Of a stretch of 64,000 nucleotides of DNA, positions 21,944 through 34,800 are shown in pieces. The position numbers and the translations under genes were made by a program. How positions within the stretch are numbered: position 1 is the first letter of the stretch; every line of letters begins with the position of its first letter. The notes below the pieces were generated by a model that ran no database searches, was not told where the DNA came from, and saw only the letters and a program-made list of their open reading frames with translations. The DNA is from Xestospongia muta (lineage: Eukaryota; Porifera; Demospongiae; Haplosclerida; Petrosiidae). The stretch spans positions 9,303,156 to 9,367,155 of the forward strand of contig OY848918.1 in the NCBI GenBank assembly GCA_963693285.1. The letters run 5' to 3'.

Positions 21944-24900
21944 CCAATATTGTAGATAGCTTTTGCAGCAGCTGCTCAAGTTCTCAATGATCGTAAACGT
22001 TTTAGAAACTTTTTTCGGCCACTTCCGTCTTTTAATTATATTCCGGCATCATTAGCGCAGTTAATGAGAAAATTTGAGTGGAGACAGATGGCAATTATCA
22101 CTCAGGAAGAGAGCCTGTTTCAAGGAGTAAGTATTTAGTGCATCATTTGCAATATGGGACTGACTCTCTTTAATTGCAATTCGTTTAAACTTTACTCTTT
22201 CTCTTTTCCCTTGAGGTAACCAATGTTCTTAATAAAATTTTTAAGTCAGAAAATTGGTTACTAGATTCATCAGTGTCTTTTAAAACAGGAGTAGATCCCT
22301 TTCCATATGATGCTGTATTTGACAGAGTGAGATAATCAATACATGAATTGTTTATTTATTGAAGTGCGTTTACATTTACTTTGACCTTTGTTTTTCTAAA
22401 GAATAAATTGTCCATTAATATACATTTGTAATCAATTCATTTGACTGTTTCAAAGTTAGCTATATTTTGTGTAAACAATGCATTCTCATGAGAACACATG
22501 TTTAAACTTGTTTAAACTTCACTCTTTCTTTTTCCCTTGAGGTAACCATTGTTCTCATATAAATTTGTGTATTATGAAGATAATGAGGTGATTAAGTGGT
22601 TTACAAGGTCAACGTTTATGTGAATAGACTTTAATAATTTCATTTTAAACAACTATATGTCTACTTCATTTCCTCATTGTCTAATATTTTGCTATAGATG
22701 AATGCAGAGAAATATAGAATTATACACATCAATTCATATCCTGAATATGCTTACCATATTCTGTGTGAAGTGAGTGACACACTAGACTACACAAACGATG
22801 GATAAATCGATGAATGAAGCTATGTATTTATGTGTCTATATGATCATAGTAGTCACATTTCATGTGTAGTACCATAAATGGATAAGTTATTATGAACAGA
22901 CGATTACTCTAGTTTATATGGTTGTCATTCCAAGCTAACTGTATCACTGAATTCCCATAATACCTTATTCCAACTACCTAATATTATCTGTTATTATAGG
23001 CTTACTACAGAAATATGTATGCACCTACTTACGTCTGGATCTTACCAATGTGGTATAATTCTGATTGGTGGGACGATGTCATACCTGTTAACTCATCCTG
23101 TACAATTGACGTTAGGTTGGCAGTTCTTAATGGTACAATAGGGACTGTCCCTGATGGGTACTTTGTTATGGAGAACAGATCAAGGGTGTCTTTCTCTGGA
23201 CTGGTAAGATATATGCTATAATATTGTTTGTATGATGTGTTAGTCATGTGAGTTTGTTAAACATGTTTTCCAAATTTAGAACTACCACATGCCATAACTA
23301 AGTATTGAACTACTACACGTTATATCAAAATATAGAACTACTATGTCATGTCATGTCTATATATAGAATTGTTATACAATAGATTTATATATTATAGGGC
23401 TATCTGCCACGAATTAAGCAAATCATGACTCTATGATAAGATATGTTTACAGATTATTTTCAATATTTTGTTATATCATAGAGGGACATGATTTATGTCT
23501 ATTTTAATAATGATTATTTTTCCTATATATTATCACAATAAATTAAACAATATTATGATAATCCAATGTGTTTCTTTCTAGAGAGCAGTCCTTATTTGTA
23601 TTGGTGTGTGATTGTATGTGTGTGCTATAACCAAATTACAATCATCAATATTATTGAGTTAACTAACAGTATTACAGAAATTTACTATAATAGAATGCTT
23701 ATGTTAGTTATAGTATGAAGATTAAGTACTAATCATCTGTTTAGCCTAGTCATAACTCTCATGTGACTATTGTCTCTTAGATGTAATAGCAATGTATGAG
23801 ATCAGATGAGTACATCCTTTATGTGTGCATAACTTATATTTCCTCAACTGTAAATCATTTAGTCTAACATGAGTAGTTTGTTATTATTGTTTTGTAATCT
23901 AATTTACACATATGTAAATTGAAAGATTATTTTTAGAAGTTTGTTTCTTCCATATAAGCTAGTTTGATAAACACTATCTCTTGGCAATTCCCTACTGTAT
24001 GTGTCCTAAGAATTTCATAGCTATGTTTACTAGTCTCAGAGAGGTGATAAATAAACACAACCATATTTATGAATTAACTACTTGCTCTGATCAACAGATA
24101 ACAGAGAACCTAGCATAAAGAACATTGTATAGTTGGTACATACGTTTGGTCTAATATTAAATTCTAAAGTGAAATATCTCTATTGTAGACAGTTTGGGAC
24201 CTCTTAGAAACTACCTGTGTTATATAGGGGTGTTCTCAATAGAGAGATTTACAATGCTGTGTGAATATTACTATAATGTATAATGTAATGGTCAGTCAGT
24301 ATCTGTAGTTTGACTTACAAAGACTTTCAAATTAAAACCTAAATAAAATAACATAAAACCTGTACTCATGTACTGAAATTATAAGTAGGATTGAGTGTCT
24401 ATAATTTCTTATCTAATTCTTATCTAACTAACTTCAGGTGACTGTCACATCTGTAAGGTTACTGTCAGATTACTGTCAGGTTACTGTCACCGTGTGTCTA
24501 ATTCTAACTAACTTCCTCAATTATTGTCACATTTCTCTTCCTGTAGACACCACAGCAGTTTTTAGACAATTATACTGCTCTGCTACAGGAGCAACGATAT
24601 CAAACTTTAAATTTAACTGAGCTTAGTGTTGGAGCAGTTACCTTTGATACAGTATGGTCTATGGCTATTGGACTTGACAATGCTATGAAACGAATAGCTG
24701 TGAAAAATGACAGTGGATGTGAGAAGTTATCAGGAGATTTGGTACCTTTGGAACAATTTGATTATACCAATGAAAAGATGGGTTGTCTTTTAAGACAAGG
24801 TTTTGCTGAAGTTAATTTTCTTGGAATTACAGTGAGTTGTAGTAGGTAGTAACTAATTGTCCATCAGGAAGTATAACCTTTAGTCTGGATACTTTAGGGG

Positions 24901-27900
24901 GTGTGGATTAGTTGATTACACATTGAATTAGTGATTGAAACATGAGCTTCCTGTTGAACAAAGATTGTTTACAAAATAAGCAATGACATTCACTATGTAA
25001 CATACAGTGAGCAATGTGATAGTTGCCATAGTAACTGGCATAGTATTCACTGGTACAAAATGAATGTCACTTTTTATTTTTTGCTATGTATATTCATTAA
25101 ACTAATAGTTATTAATCCTTTAATATCACAGCTGAGAAGTGTACATGTCATTATATGACAGCTTACAATTATTTTTTAGACATAACTGCTGAGTGACAGT
25201 TACATTTTTTAGTTTAGAGATACAGTCTGGTAAATCTTCTTGGCATAAGAATATATACACACCATGAAATTGTTGTTTCGACTCCTTGTTAATAATATTG
25301 CTATTATCATGTTGTAGCTGAAACTATAATTAGTAATGTCAGGTTTGCGAGGAAACAATAAGTAGTATATGGAAATTCCAAGCATCAATACAGTGAATTT
25401 CCTTTCCCAATATAATTATTGCTATATCCATGTGTTTATCCTTTAAAATTTTTACTATAAATTTCAGCATTATATATAATTAAAAATGAAGAAATTTTCA
25501 ATTTTCTAGTATTGTTATACTCTTTCTTCTCCATCTTCACTCTTATTATAGGGTCCTGTTATGTTTGACAGAAATGGTAGTCGTTTTGACAATGTTCATC
25601 TTATAAAACAATACAGAATATCTGATAGTAAGTGTCTATGACATAACATGGCCTATAATGTTCATTTCATTGCTTCCTATAAAGGCAGCAATACGTCCAT
25701 TTTTCCAGATACAGTAGCTTATATAACTATTGGTGCAAATGAGACTACTTTTAAATTCAAACCTGGTGAATCTAATGGACGAATGTGGAAAGGTACACTG
25801 TAAAAAAATTGGTTAATTTAACCATTATTTGGTTATACAGGTTGCAATTCCAAACTTATTTTGTTGAAAAAGTAATCACAATACTGTTTTAATTACTAAT
25901 GTACTATTGTTTAATTTGCGTAACTACAAACCATCAATCTCATAGTGCATAAGTAATCAAAATATGCAACCTGTATAACCATGTATTAATTAATTCAACC
26001 AATCAATTTTTACAGTATATATACTGTAATATATGTCATAGTTACATGTACCACAAATGCCTCATCATAATCGTGCATTAAAGACATTTTGTTACTAGTA
26101 TTAATATTTATCTCTAATAGAGGACACTCCTATACTTAGGAGCCTCACCTGGTTATAGTGTCATCTGTCAGTTTAGAATGTCTAATATATACTGCCATAT
26201 CGCTTATAGTACAGACAACATATTCTATTAGTATCACTATTTTTTATCCCTTAGATGGCATTCCTCCTTATGACGGTTTTCCAGAGGAGACTATACATCA
26301 AAATCATCTAGCTTTGATTATCATTTATGATATTGCAGCATTTGTTGGTCTCATCTTTGTAGCAGTATGTCTTGTGTTTAATATTGTCTTTAGAAATAAA
26401 AAGTCAGTGACCTGATCTCATATATGTTAGTTTGATTCTCTCTCCCTGTTTCTGTCTCTCTCTCCCTTCCTCCTTCCCTTCCTGCCTCTATAGAGCTGTC
26501 AAACTTGCCAGTCCTAATTTGAATTACCTCATAATTGTAGGGGCTGCTCTCATGTACATATGTGTCTATTTCTATGTACACTCTTCAACAGTAATGGATA
26601 TACAGACTGCTTTCTGTAATGTAAGATATAATGCATACATTTTGCCACTAAATTATCAATAAGTGGGCCTTTTGAAATTGACACAGACATCACATTTAAA
26701 AACTAAATTCCTAATTCCTAATTAGCAATGCTTTGTATGATTGTCTCAGTCAGGCTTTTTTATAAAGTTGAAGTAGATTAATTGGGTCTTTGAAAGATTG
26801 TTACTTTTTATAATAACCCTAATACTTTTTCACACAGATTCGATTTTGGTTATTCTCTTTGGGATATACTCTTTGTTTCGCTGTCATTCTTTCTAAAACA
26901 TGGAGAGTTTATTATATCTTTTATAATCCAACTACTCAAAAGAAGGTTTGTTACTTATTAACCACATGGTGCTCTATAAACTCTCTCACTCTCTCAGGCA
27001 TTAAAAGATTGGGTTTTGTTTGTTGCAGTGTTAGTTATAGTGGCTATTGATTTGATCATTATTTTAATTGGGTCTGTCATTCCTCAGTCACGACTGATAG
27101 CTACAGAAACAGAAGACACACAGCATCCACAGACAACAACAGTAAGTAATTTCCATATTTTTTATATTATATACAACCAGCTTTGACCAGCACAATAGTC
27201 TGAAATTTTAAAATTTAATTTGATAGTTACAAAATCATTGCCAGTCAGTTATTTTTATATAGTTCATATAACAATATAATAAAGCAACATTAAGCTTAGG
27301 AAATAATCATATATGTTCTAAAACAAATACACACCTATTTATTGAAAAACAAACTGTAGAAGAAAAAATGTTTGTATGAATTGAAAGAATAATTATGGAT
27401 GGTAACTATTAAGCTATGTTTTTCTTACAGTTAACATTTTTTCTGTGTTGTATCTAGACTAATGGTATCTTTGTAAATAACTTCATCTATGTGTGTGCTC
27501 AGAGTGGATCACAAATTTGGCTAGCAGTCTCCTTTTCATACAAAGCATTGTTACAACTAGTAGCAATATTTATGGCATTTCATACTCGTCATATAAAAGT
27601 TAAAGCTCTCAATGATTCAAAAGAAATAGCTGTCATTATCTACATCAACAGTATTATGCTTACATTGTTAGCAGTGACACAGTTTGCTCTTGAAACTTAC
27701 CATGATGTATATGCTGCAATGTTTGGACTAGCTCTACTAGTTGATGCAACTCTGTTCTTAGGACTCATGTTCATTCCAAAGGTAAGACTGATTTCCACAC
27801 ATTAAGTAAACATGATGTACACTAAATTTAAATTGTATGACTCAATTCTATTTACTAGAATCCGTATTTCATTTATTACATATATTTTATCACAACAGAT

Positions 27901-28347
27901 GGTTAGTCTATATATTGATCCAAATGGAGAGAACATTTTTAGTCATTCTCTACCAACAAATCACCCAACACATAATGGACATACTACTACTAATGGATAT
28001 ACTAATGAGTCAGCAGAGGAGATTATTAGCACCCTACAAGCTAGAATAAAAGAATTGGAGTCAAATAAAGTGACTACACAAGAGGTAGGTACATATTTCA
28101 GGACACTGAATTCTGGATACAAAAACCTATATATCTAAAATTAAGCTTAGTAAGGAGAGACAGTTTCCAATTTCCCAAAAAGTCAACTATAAAAACTATA
28201 ATCTACTTCATCCCTCTTTATTTTCAATAACAATTTTGTTTCATGCATTTAGAAGTGAATGTAATAAATCATTTCTATATTTTATTTTAGAACAAGACTG
28301 AACAGGAGTTAGTGCCTACACTAAAAATTGAAGAAAAAGAAATGTAG
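20366..28347 (+). CDS. Gene C: GABA-B-like metabotropic receptor, 16 exons, 831 aa
   Basis: Exons: 20366-20602, 21080-21217, 21956-22126, 22216-22326, 22698-22769, 23000-23203, 24547-24831, 25552-25627, 25685-25792, 26255-26402, 26494-26620, 26838-26945, 26998-27141, 27458-27781, 27899-28084, 28291-28347. All junctions are GT-AG with the same lengths and phases as gene B, and the frame is open throughout. Signal peptide 1-20, Venus-flytrap domain about 25-470 with several N-glycosylation sequons, seven helices about 486-751, and a full-length tail ending in KIEEKEM. Exon 7 has VKNDSG where B has VGNDSG; exon 3 has FEWRQMAI. Its upstream flank is free of transposon insertions, so it may best reflect the ancestral promoter. 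Expected to act as a dimeric plasma-membrane receptor; ligand not deducible. Confidence 0.9.
21901..21940 (+). repeat. (TC)n tract in intron 2
   Basis: Pure CT/TC dinucleotide run of about 40 bp in the polypyrimidine region before exon 3. The same tract is shorter in B (6132-6150), D (near 33347-33362), E (near 44970-44994) and F (near 56718-56744), so its length is a ready marker for the copies. Confidence 0.9.
25797..26016. mobile_element. MITE-like insertion in intron 9 of gene C
   Basis: Same position and ends (ACTGTAAAA ... TTTTTACAGT) as the element in intron 9 of gene B. Confidence 0.55.
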
Positions 28348-28639
28348 TTTTAATGCAGTTTGTACTAATTAATGAATTTATGTATGTAGTGTTTGAATGC
28401 ACTCATATTATAATACCTGATGCCTGTCACATGTTTTTGTCAATGTACAGTTTCTTGTTAGAATTGAACTTACACTTAAAAAATAACTTTTGAAATCATA
28501 ATTTTAACAGAATAATGGATAGTACAATCATTATAATTTCCAATCATGCATTATTTTGTTACACTAGTTGAAGAAGTTATTGAAATAATATACAAGTCTA
28601 GTTCCACTGTGGAAAATTAAAAGTTCAAAATTTATTTCT

Positions 28640-29520
28640 TAAATTACTTCATTGATAACAACCGATGAAAAATTCCACCTCTTGTATCAACCGATGCTCA
28701 GTGTTCCTCAATGGCTGCATGAAGGTGAACATCTTATCTCATACAGTCAAGACATATCAATGAGCTGCTGAAACACATACTATTAAACCAAAAATAGCTA
28801 TAAGTCTCAATAGAAGTAAAAGCCATCTCATACATGAGAGAATTCGAGGTCCATCAATAACATTTCCATATTAAAACACCAGGGTAATAGCAGACCCAGT
28901 ATCAATGTAAATAGTTTGTAGAAACCAAAAGAGTCCTATCACCATTCCATGCATACCAAATGGTGCTTGACTACACAAAAATTCAAAAATGCATCAATAC
29001 ATCTGCTGCACCAGTCAATAGAGATAATATTAAAAAGACCCAGTACGAAATATTGACTATTTGGTCTCCTCGTATATATCTATATTATAAAACAACTAAT
29101 ATGAACTTGATCTGTTGTTAATTGACCAATTAAGTCTATCAAGAACACAGAGAACATTGATAGAATCAACCATATTGTATGTCAATTGCAAGTGTTTTTA
29201 ATGGATTTATAAGGATATACTCTAACTTTGGAAAGAGAGGAAAACTCAAGTAATGGACCAACAATTATGATAATAATAAATAAAGGGTGTATTGCCATTT
29301 AAACCTTTCTCACCATTTTTATAATGGCTAACAAAATTTGATCTCCATATTTTATTTGAAAAGGATCTGATGCTATTAGAAAAGGAGAGAGCGCAACTAA
29401 CACAGCTAAAATATGAAAAGGTTTTTACATTTCAACTTCTTCATGTGTATATGGTCCACCATACTTGTCTTTAGCAAAATCAGTTCTCTTTGGTATGTAA
29501 GGCCAGTATGTAAAGGCACG
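28640..29520 (-). pseudogene. Decayed POT/SLC15-type transporter fragment (copy 2)
   Basis: Same relic as after gene B. On the minus strand it reads KDKYGGPYTHEEVEM then a stop; a missing base at this point would explain the shift out of the EEVExVK loop. The hydrophobic segments PLLEF and GMVIGLFWF follow. It ends a few hundred bases after gene C and directly precedes the ISL2EU-like insertion. Confidence 0.65.
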
Positions 29521-29814
29521 TTTTTACAATACTTGTTTGGAATGCATACTTGACAATTTTTAGACTATTCTGTAGGGATCAGTAATAGAAAACCTTTCAA
29601 ATCTACAATAAAAGTGAAAATGAAGACTCAAAGAAAGAGTGAATAAAGCAAATGTCATTGTGCTAATTGTTATAGTTCTTGCTAAAAGTGATATGTCACT
29701 TTAACATATGAATTTGTTATATGAGTTCATACATGAAGATTACGGAAATGTCCATATTCTTCAAATCATTCCTTGAAAAAACAAATAACTCCTCTTTTTG
29801 ACTAATAAGTAGAG

Positions 29815-29950
29815 ATGATAGGAAGTTCACACTGAATGTGTACCATGCTTATTACTTTCAAGTTCAGGCACAGCTGAAGTTTTCCCATGCTCATTATTGT
29901 GACTTTGTAATATGGAGACTATCTACAGTGCTAGTGTCTTCCTCCTCATT
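29815..29950 (+). pseudogene. YqaJ-like nuclease fragment (copy 1)
   Basis: The frame reads KFTLNVYHAYYFQVQAQLKF then HYCDFVIW, matching the conserved end of YqaJ viral-recombinase-type nucleases, in which the Q-x-Q motif (here QVQAQ) and the CDFVVW strand follow each other. Only this C-terminal piece remains; the upstream catalytic acidic residues are missing. Equivalent pieces are at 41078-41215 and 52905-53050. Confidence 0.65.
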
Positions 29951-31752
29951 ACACATAATGAAGTTAACAGGTAGCATTGACTGTAAGATAGTATATTTTT
30001 GCCTGACTAGGCCAATTATTTTTTCCACATGAATACAGACATGAGATAGTTGACGAGAGAAATCCACATCAGCTTTGCTCAGATGTTTTTTTCCTCGAGT
30101 AAAAGGAGGTAGTTTTACTACAGCACAGTAAAGGCCAGTACTGTCATGTATATTAAAACCCTTATCAGCCAAAACTATATCACCTGGTAGCAGGGTTGTT
30201 GTAATCAGTAATTGTAATTGTAATGATTATTAATAATTATAGTATCTCAAGTAATTGTAATGTAATTGTAATTACACTAAGTAATTGTAATCAATTAGTA
30301 ATTCAGTGCCTTATAGTTAAATATGACAGCATTTTTCGCTGGACAATAAATAAAAACAAGTGTGTAGATGTCAGTTTAACATTCTTTACATATTGTGCAA
30401 TGTGTAATTGTGCATTGTGCACTAAGCAGTCACATGACTGACAACACTACATGTGATTTGTCACTGAATGTAGCTGTATCAACTGCAATCACACTGTGTG
30501 AAACAAATGACATGGCTACATGCAGCAAAGGGAAAGTAATTGTAATTGTAATCATTACTTCAAAACAAAATCAGTAATTTAATCATTACTTTTACTATCC
30601 AGTGAAAGTAATCAGTAATTATAATCATTATTTTATCCTGTAATCACAAAAACCCTTCCTGGTAGTAGGTTCTCCAAAACACCACAGTTTTCTATCAAGT
30701 GTACATCTGAAATCCTACATCCCCATCCTTTAGATATAAACATGATTGCACCTTGTGGAGCTACTCCTATAAGGAATTTTGCAGTGTTGTGATGCTTGTA
30801 ATTAGACCAAGTTTGAGCTCTGGCTTTCAAGTTAGTGGGTCTTTCCATGAAAACTTTGAAACAGTCAATAATCACAGCACATTTTCCTAAGATCTTTCTG
30901 AATTCCATAGGCAGAGTCCATACCAGTTCTCCTCTATCTGGCCATTTAACAAGAGGACCTAATCGAATATACAATATATCAATCCATTTCTTCACATGTC
31001 GTGCAATAGTTGACTGATTAACTCCAAATCTGTATGCAAGATCCTAATCCCCTAGATTAAGGCACAGTATCATCAAAACCATGCCATAACAAACTACTGA
31101 AAGCACAAAAGGGAAGCATTGCTGTTGCTTTGTACAGCAGAAGATACAAAGCTGAAGACTGCCATTAAAGTTTCATAATTAGGTAGTCCATATAATATTT
31201 CACCTTCACTTTCTCATCTTGAAAATATTCCTCAGTATAACAATTCTGTGTTGTTTGTAACTTCTTCAATTGCTCACATTCTTTCAAACTCTTGAATTCA
31301 TCCTTTGCAGTAGCACATTCGAAATCAACTTTGAGTTCTCCCTCTTCTGCTGTTCATTCTCCTTCATCACATCCTGGTTGCATATCAAAAGTTTCTGCCT
31401 GTCTGCTTCCATCTCTTCTGTTTGCCTGTCTGTGTTCTCTATTCTCCTCTTCTTTGCTGACGATGCTCTTTCAAACCTTCCATATCCTTCGCCAGCTTTC
31501 GTTTAAGGGGACTCTTGGTGTGGGCGAGAACGGAGGGTACGTAATCGGTAGAAAGTGGATCGTTGCTCTTTTCTCCTGAAAGGAAGTGAGCGCTGTATAT
31601 CCATGAATACTCCGTAGGCATCCAGTTCTTGCGTCCCACGGCAGCCACCCAACGACCTCTTCGCTCTACATCTTCAGGAAAGCGGTAAAGGGAATTCGAG
31701 AGCCTTTTGTGTAACGATTAATACAGCCTACTGCACAACAGCTTTGAGCCAT
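29894..31752 (-). pseudogene. THAP-DDE transposase remnant, copy 1
   Basis: Read from 31752 down: an N-terminal THAP finger (CCAVGCINRY, later IYSAHF, with the conserved W and P between), a Lys/Glu-rich coiled coil, then HTH residues (LAYRFGVNQSTIARHV), then the nuclease core: IIDCFKVFMERP (first D), ARAQTWSNYKHHNTAKFLIG, GWGCRISD (second D). After the hAT element the core resumes with ADKGFNIHDSTG, FTRGKKHLSK and HVEKIIGLVRQKYTILQS (third acidic E). Lesions: the hAT insertion, TAG in place of Gln in LGD-stop-DLAYR, and a frame change in the THAP region. The start is 124 bp from the gene D ATG, head to head. Confidence 0.75.
30191..30657. mobile_element. hAT MITE nested in the transposase, copy 1
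   Basis: 467 bp element flanked by an exact 8 bp target duplication CCTGGTAG (30183-30190 and 30658-30665). The left end is CAGGGTTGTTGTAATCAG; the right end is a degenerate inverted copy. The interior is mostly repeated aattgtaat / agtaattgtaat motifs with no coding potential. The 8 bp duplication and CAGGG end mark it as hAT superfamily. Confidence 0.8.
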
Positions 31753-31875
31753 GTTTCCTTTTGCCACTCAAAATGGCGGATAACGCTCACGTCATCTAGC
31801 TCCGCCCACTGCATAACCTCTATGAAGTCGAGTAGTTGTCTACGAGTCCTTTCATTTTCCAAGTAATAGTTAACT

Positions 31876-34800
31876 ATGTATTCTTGTCTCATTAGTTGTC
31901 TGTTCTACTCCCTGCTCCATCTCTCTGTTGGTACTCACAGCAGTAATGATGGCAAGTTTCCCCTCCACTTTGCATATATTACGACAAAGACTGGAGACTT
32001 CGTTGCTAGTGGAGGTATACCAGTTGTTGATATGGCACTACAGATAATCAATGAACAAGACGACATTTTGCAGAATTATACTCTAAACTATACAGATGTA
32101 TTGGATTCTGGAGTAAGTGTACTGTATATAGGAACAACACTATCACAGAAAAAAAACATATCACTCTGATTGACGACCAATATAATATGACTATTTGCAA
32201 CAATCCTGATAAATTTACTGTCATAGCTGCTACATGTGTGAAATTATCTCAATAAGAAAAGCGAGATGTAACAACTTTGTACTCCCATATATACATACCT
32301 GTATAGTAGTAGAATATAAATATATGATGTTACCATTCAGTAGATTAATACCTTGCATATTAAAATATATATAGACCACTTCATATGATATAACATCATA
32401 AATTCTAATCTATTAAAGGAGAGAACATTAATCAAATTGTTCATGCTTCTTATCATAATTTTACTATTAACAATTATGGCAATTATGCTCAGTAGATATT
32501 TTTTATTTTTAGCAGTTTGTGTCATCAATATCTCCATATACAGTATTTGTTTTCTTACTCACACAGTGTAGTCAAACTACCTCTTTGGATGCTTTCTTTG
32601 AACTATTTCAAAGTAACACAACTTTCGTGACATTGATTGGCTGTGGTTGCTCACCAGCAACTATACCTGTAGCAGAAATCAGCCACTACTGGAATATACC
32701 ACAGGTAAAAAGAAGCAACTATAAATATATAAAACAAGAAGTAATTTTAAACAAGTACGCATTTCTAAGTTGATTTTGATATTTAGACCTAAACGAAGGA
32801 ATTCGCTTTTTGATTAAATCATAAGTAAATTGACATCAATGTAATTTTCACTTTCATTGTGTCAAAGAAAAATAGTATAATGTCATTTCTTGAAGAGTTC
32901 ACAGACTTATTAGAGCATAACCATAACTTATGATCTCAGAAACAGTTTACCTTTTCAGTGTTGTATTCGAGTTAACAGGGAAGGAATACAGAGATCAAGT
33001 GAGATTCTCCAGCCCAAGTGGAACAGTCCAAATCTTGGGCAGAATACTTTAATGCTTAATGTTTAAGACTTAGGGAGAGAGATCAGTTTTATAATATCTA
33101 AGTCTAGGACTGTCACACTGGGCTTCTGTGGAAAAAAGATACACTTATACTATTTATTCTACATACTGCTGATCAAATCAGTTTATGTACATGCTACTGA
33201 TTCATCACGGCAACAAATGCCCATTCAGTGTATTATGCAACAGGATAATTTAAATATACTTTAACATGTGATATAGATGTCTAGTTATAAGTTATCATAA
33301 TAATAAAATTTTTTAATATACTAAATATTTACCATACAATACACATTCTCTCTCTCTCTCTCATTCTCAATATTGTAGATAGCTTATGCAGCAGCTGATC
33401 AAGTTCTCAATGATCGTAAACGATTTAGAAACTTTTTTCGACCGCTTCCGTCTTTTAGTTATATTCCAGCATCATTAGCTCAGTTGATGAGAAAATTTGA
33501 GTGGAAACAAATGGCAATTATCACTCAGAAAGAGAGCCTGTTTGAATCAGTAAGTATTTAGTGGATCATTTACAATATGGGACTCTCTTTAATTGCAGTT
33601 TGTTTAAGCTTTACTCTTTCTCTTTTCCTTTGAGGTAACCACTGTTCTTAGAAATCTTTTTAAGTCAGAAAATTGGTTACTAGATTCATCAGTGTCTTTT
33701 AAAACAGGAGTAGATCCCTTTCCATATGATGCTGTATTTGACAGAGTGAGATAATCAATACATGAATTGTTTATTTATTGAAGTGCATTTACATTTACTT
33801 TGACCTTTGTTTTTCTAAGGAATATATTGTTCCATTAATATACATTTGTAATCAATTCATTTGACTGTTTCAAAGTTAGCTATATTTCGTGTAAACAATG
33901 CATTCTCATGAGAACACATGTTTAAACTTGTTTAAACTTTCCCCTTTCTTTTTCCCATGAAGTAACTATTGTTCTCATATAAATTTGTGTATTATGAAAA
34001 TAATGAGGTGATTAAGTGGTTTACAAGGTCAACGTTTATGTGAATAGACTTTAATAAATTCATTTTAAACAACTGTATGTCTACTTCATTTCCTCATTGT
34101 CTAATATTTTGCTTTAGATGAATGCAGAGAAGTATAGAATTATACACATCAATTCATATCCTGAATATGCTTACCATATTCTGTGTGAAGTGAGTAACAC
34201 ACTAGACTACACAAACGATGGATAAATCGATGAATAGAGCTATGTATATATGTGTCTATATGATCATAGTGGTCACATTTCGTGTGTAATACCACAAGTG
34301 GATAAGTTATTAAGAACAGACGATTACTCTAGTTTATATGGTTGTCATTCCAAGCTAACAACTGTATCACTGAATTCTCACAATACATTACTCCAACTAC
34401 CTAATATTATCTGTTATGATAGGCTTACTACAGAAATATGTATGCACCTACTTACGTCTGGATCTTACCAATGTGGTATAATGCTGATTGGTGGGATGAT
34501 GTCATACCTGTTAACTCATCCTGTACAATTGATGTTAGGTTGGCAGTTCTTAATGGTACAATAGGGATTGTCCCTGATGGGTTCTTTGTTATGGAGAACA
34601 GATCAAGGGTGTCTCTCTCTGGACTGGTAAGATATGTGCTATTGTTTGTATGAAGTGTTAGTGATGTGGGTTTGTTAAACATGTTTCTAAATTAGAACTA
34701 CCACATGCCATAACTAAGTATTGAACTACTACACATTATATCTAAATATAGAACTACTATGTCATGTCATGTCTATATATAGAATTGTTATACAATAGAT

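Larger units (their letters stand above)
29735..31812. mobile_element. ISL2EU-like DNA transposon, copy 1 (broken)
   Basis: Boundaries come from comparison with the gene B 3' flank (match ends at catacatga, about 29735) and the gene C 5' flank (match resumes near 31813). It carries a YqaJ-type nuclease fragment on the plus strand (29815-29950) and, on the minus strand, a transposase with N-terminal THAP zinc finger (31752 to about 31440), coiled coil, helix-turn-helix and DDE_Tnp_4-type nuclease core. Such a pairing of a YqaJ protein with an IS5-like DDE transposase is known from ISL2EU elements. The transposase is split by a hAT element (30191-30657) and has further lesions. Terminal repeats were not identified. 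Confidence 0.7.

Noticed and set aside
31270..31579. Plus-strand Ser- and Phe-rich frames across the THAP region (also at 41795-42104 and 54355-54636)
   Set aside because: These are shadows of the minus-strand THAP and coiled-coil coding sequence; the Glu/Lys-rich coiled coil reads as Ser/Phe/Leu on the other strand.
31439..31752. THAP frame as a domesticated host transcription factor
   Set aside because: It is linked to DDE and YqaJ remnants of the same element, and the copies carry frameshifts; nothing shows selection for a stand-alone protein, although copy 3 is open for 151 codons.
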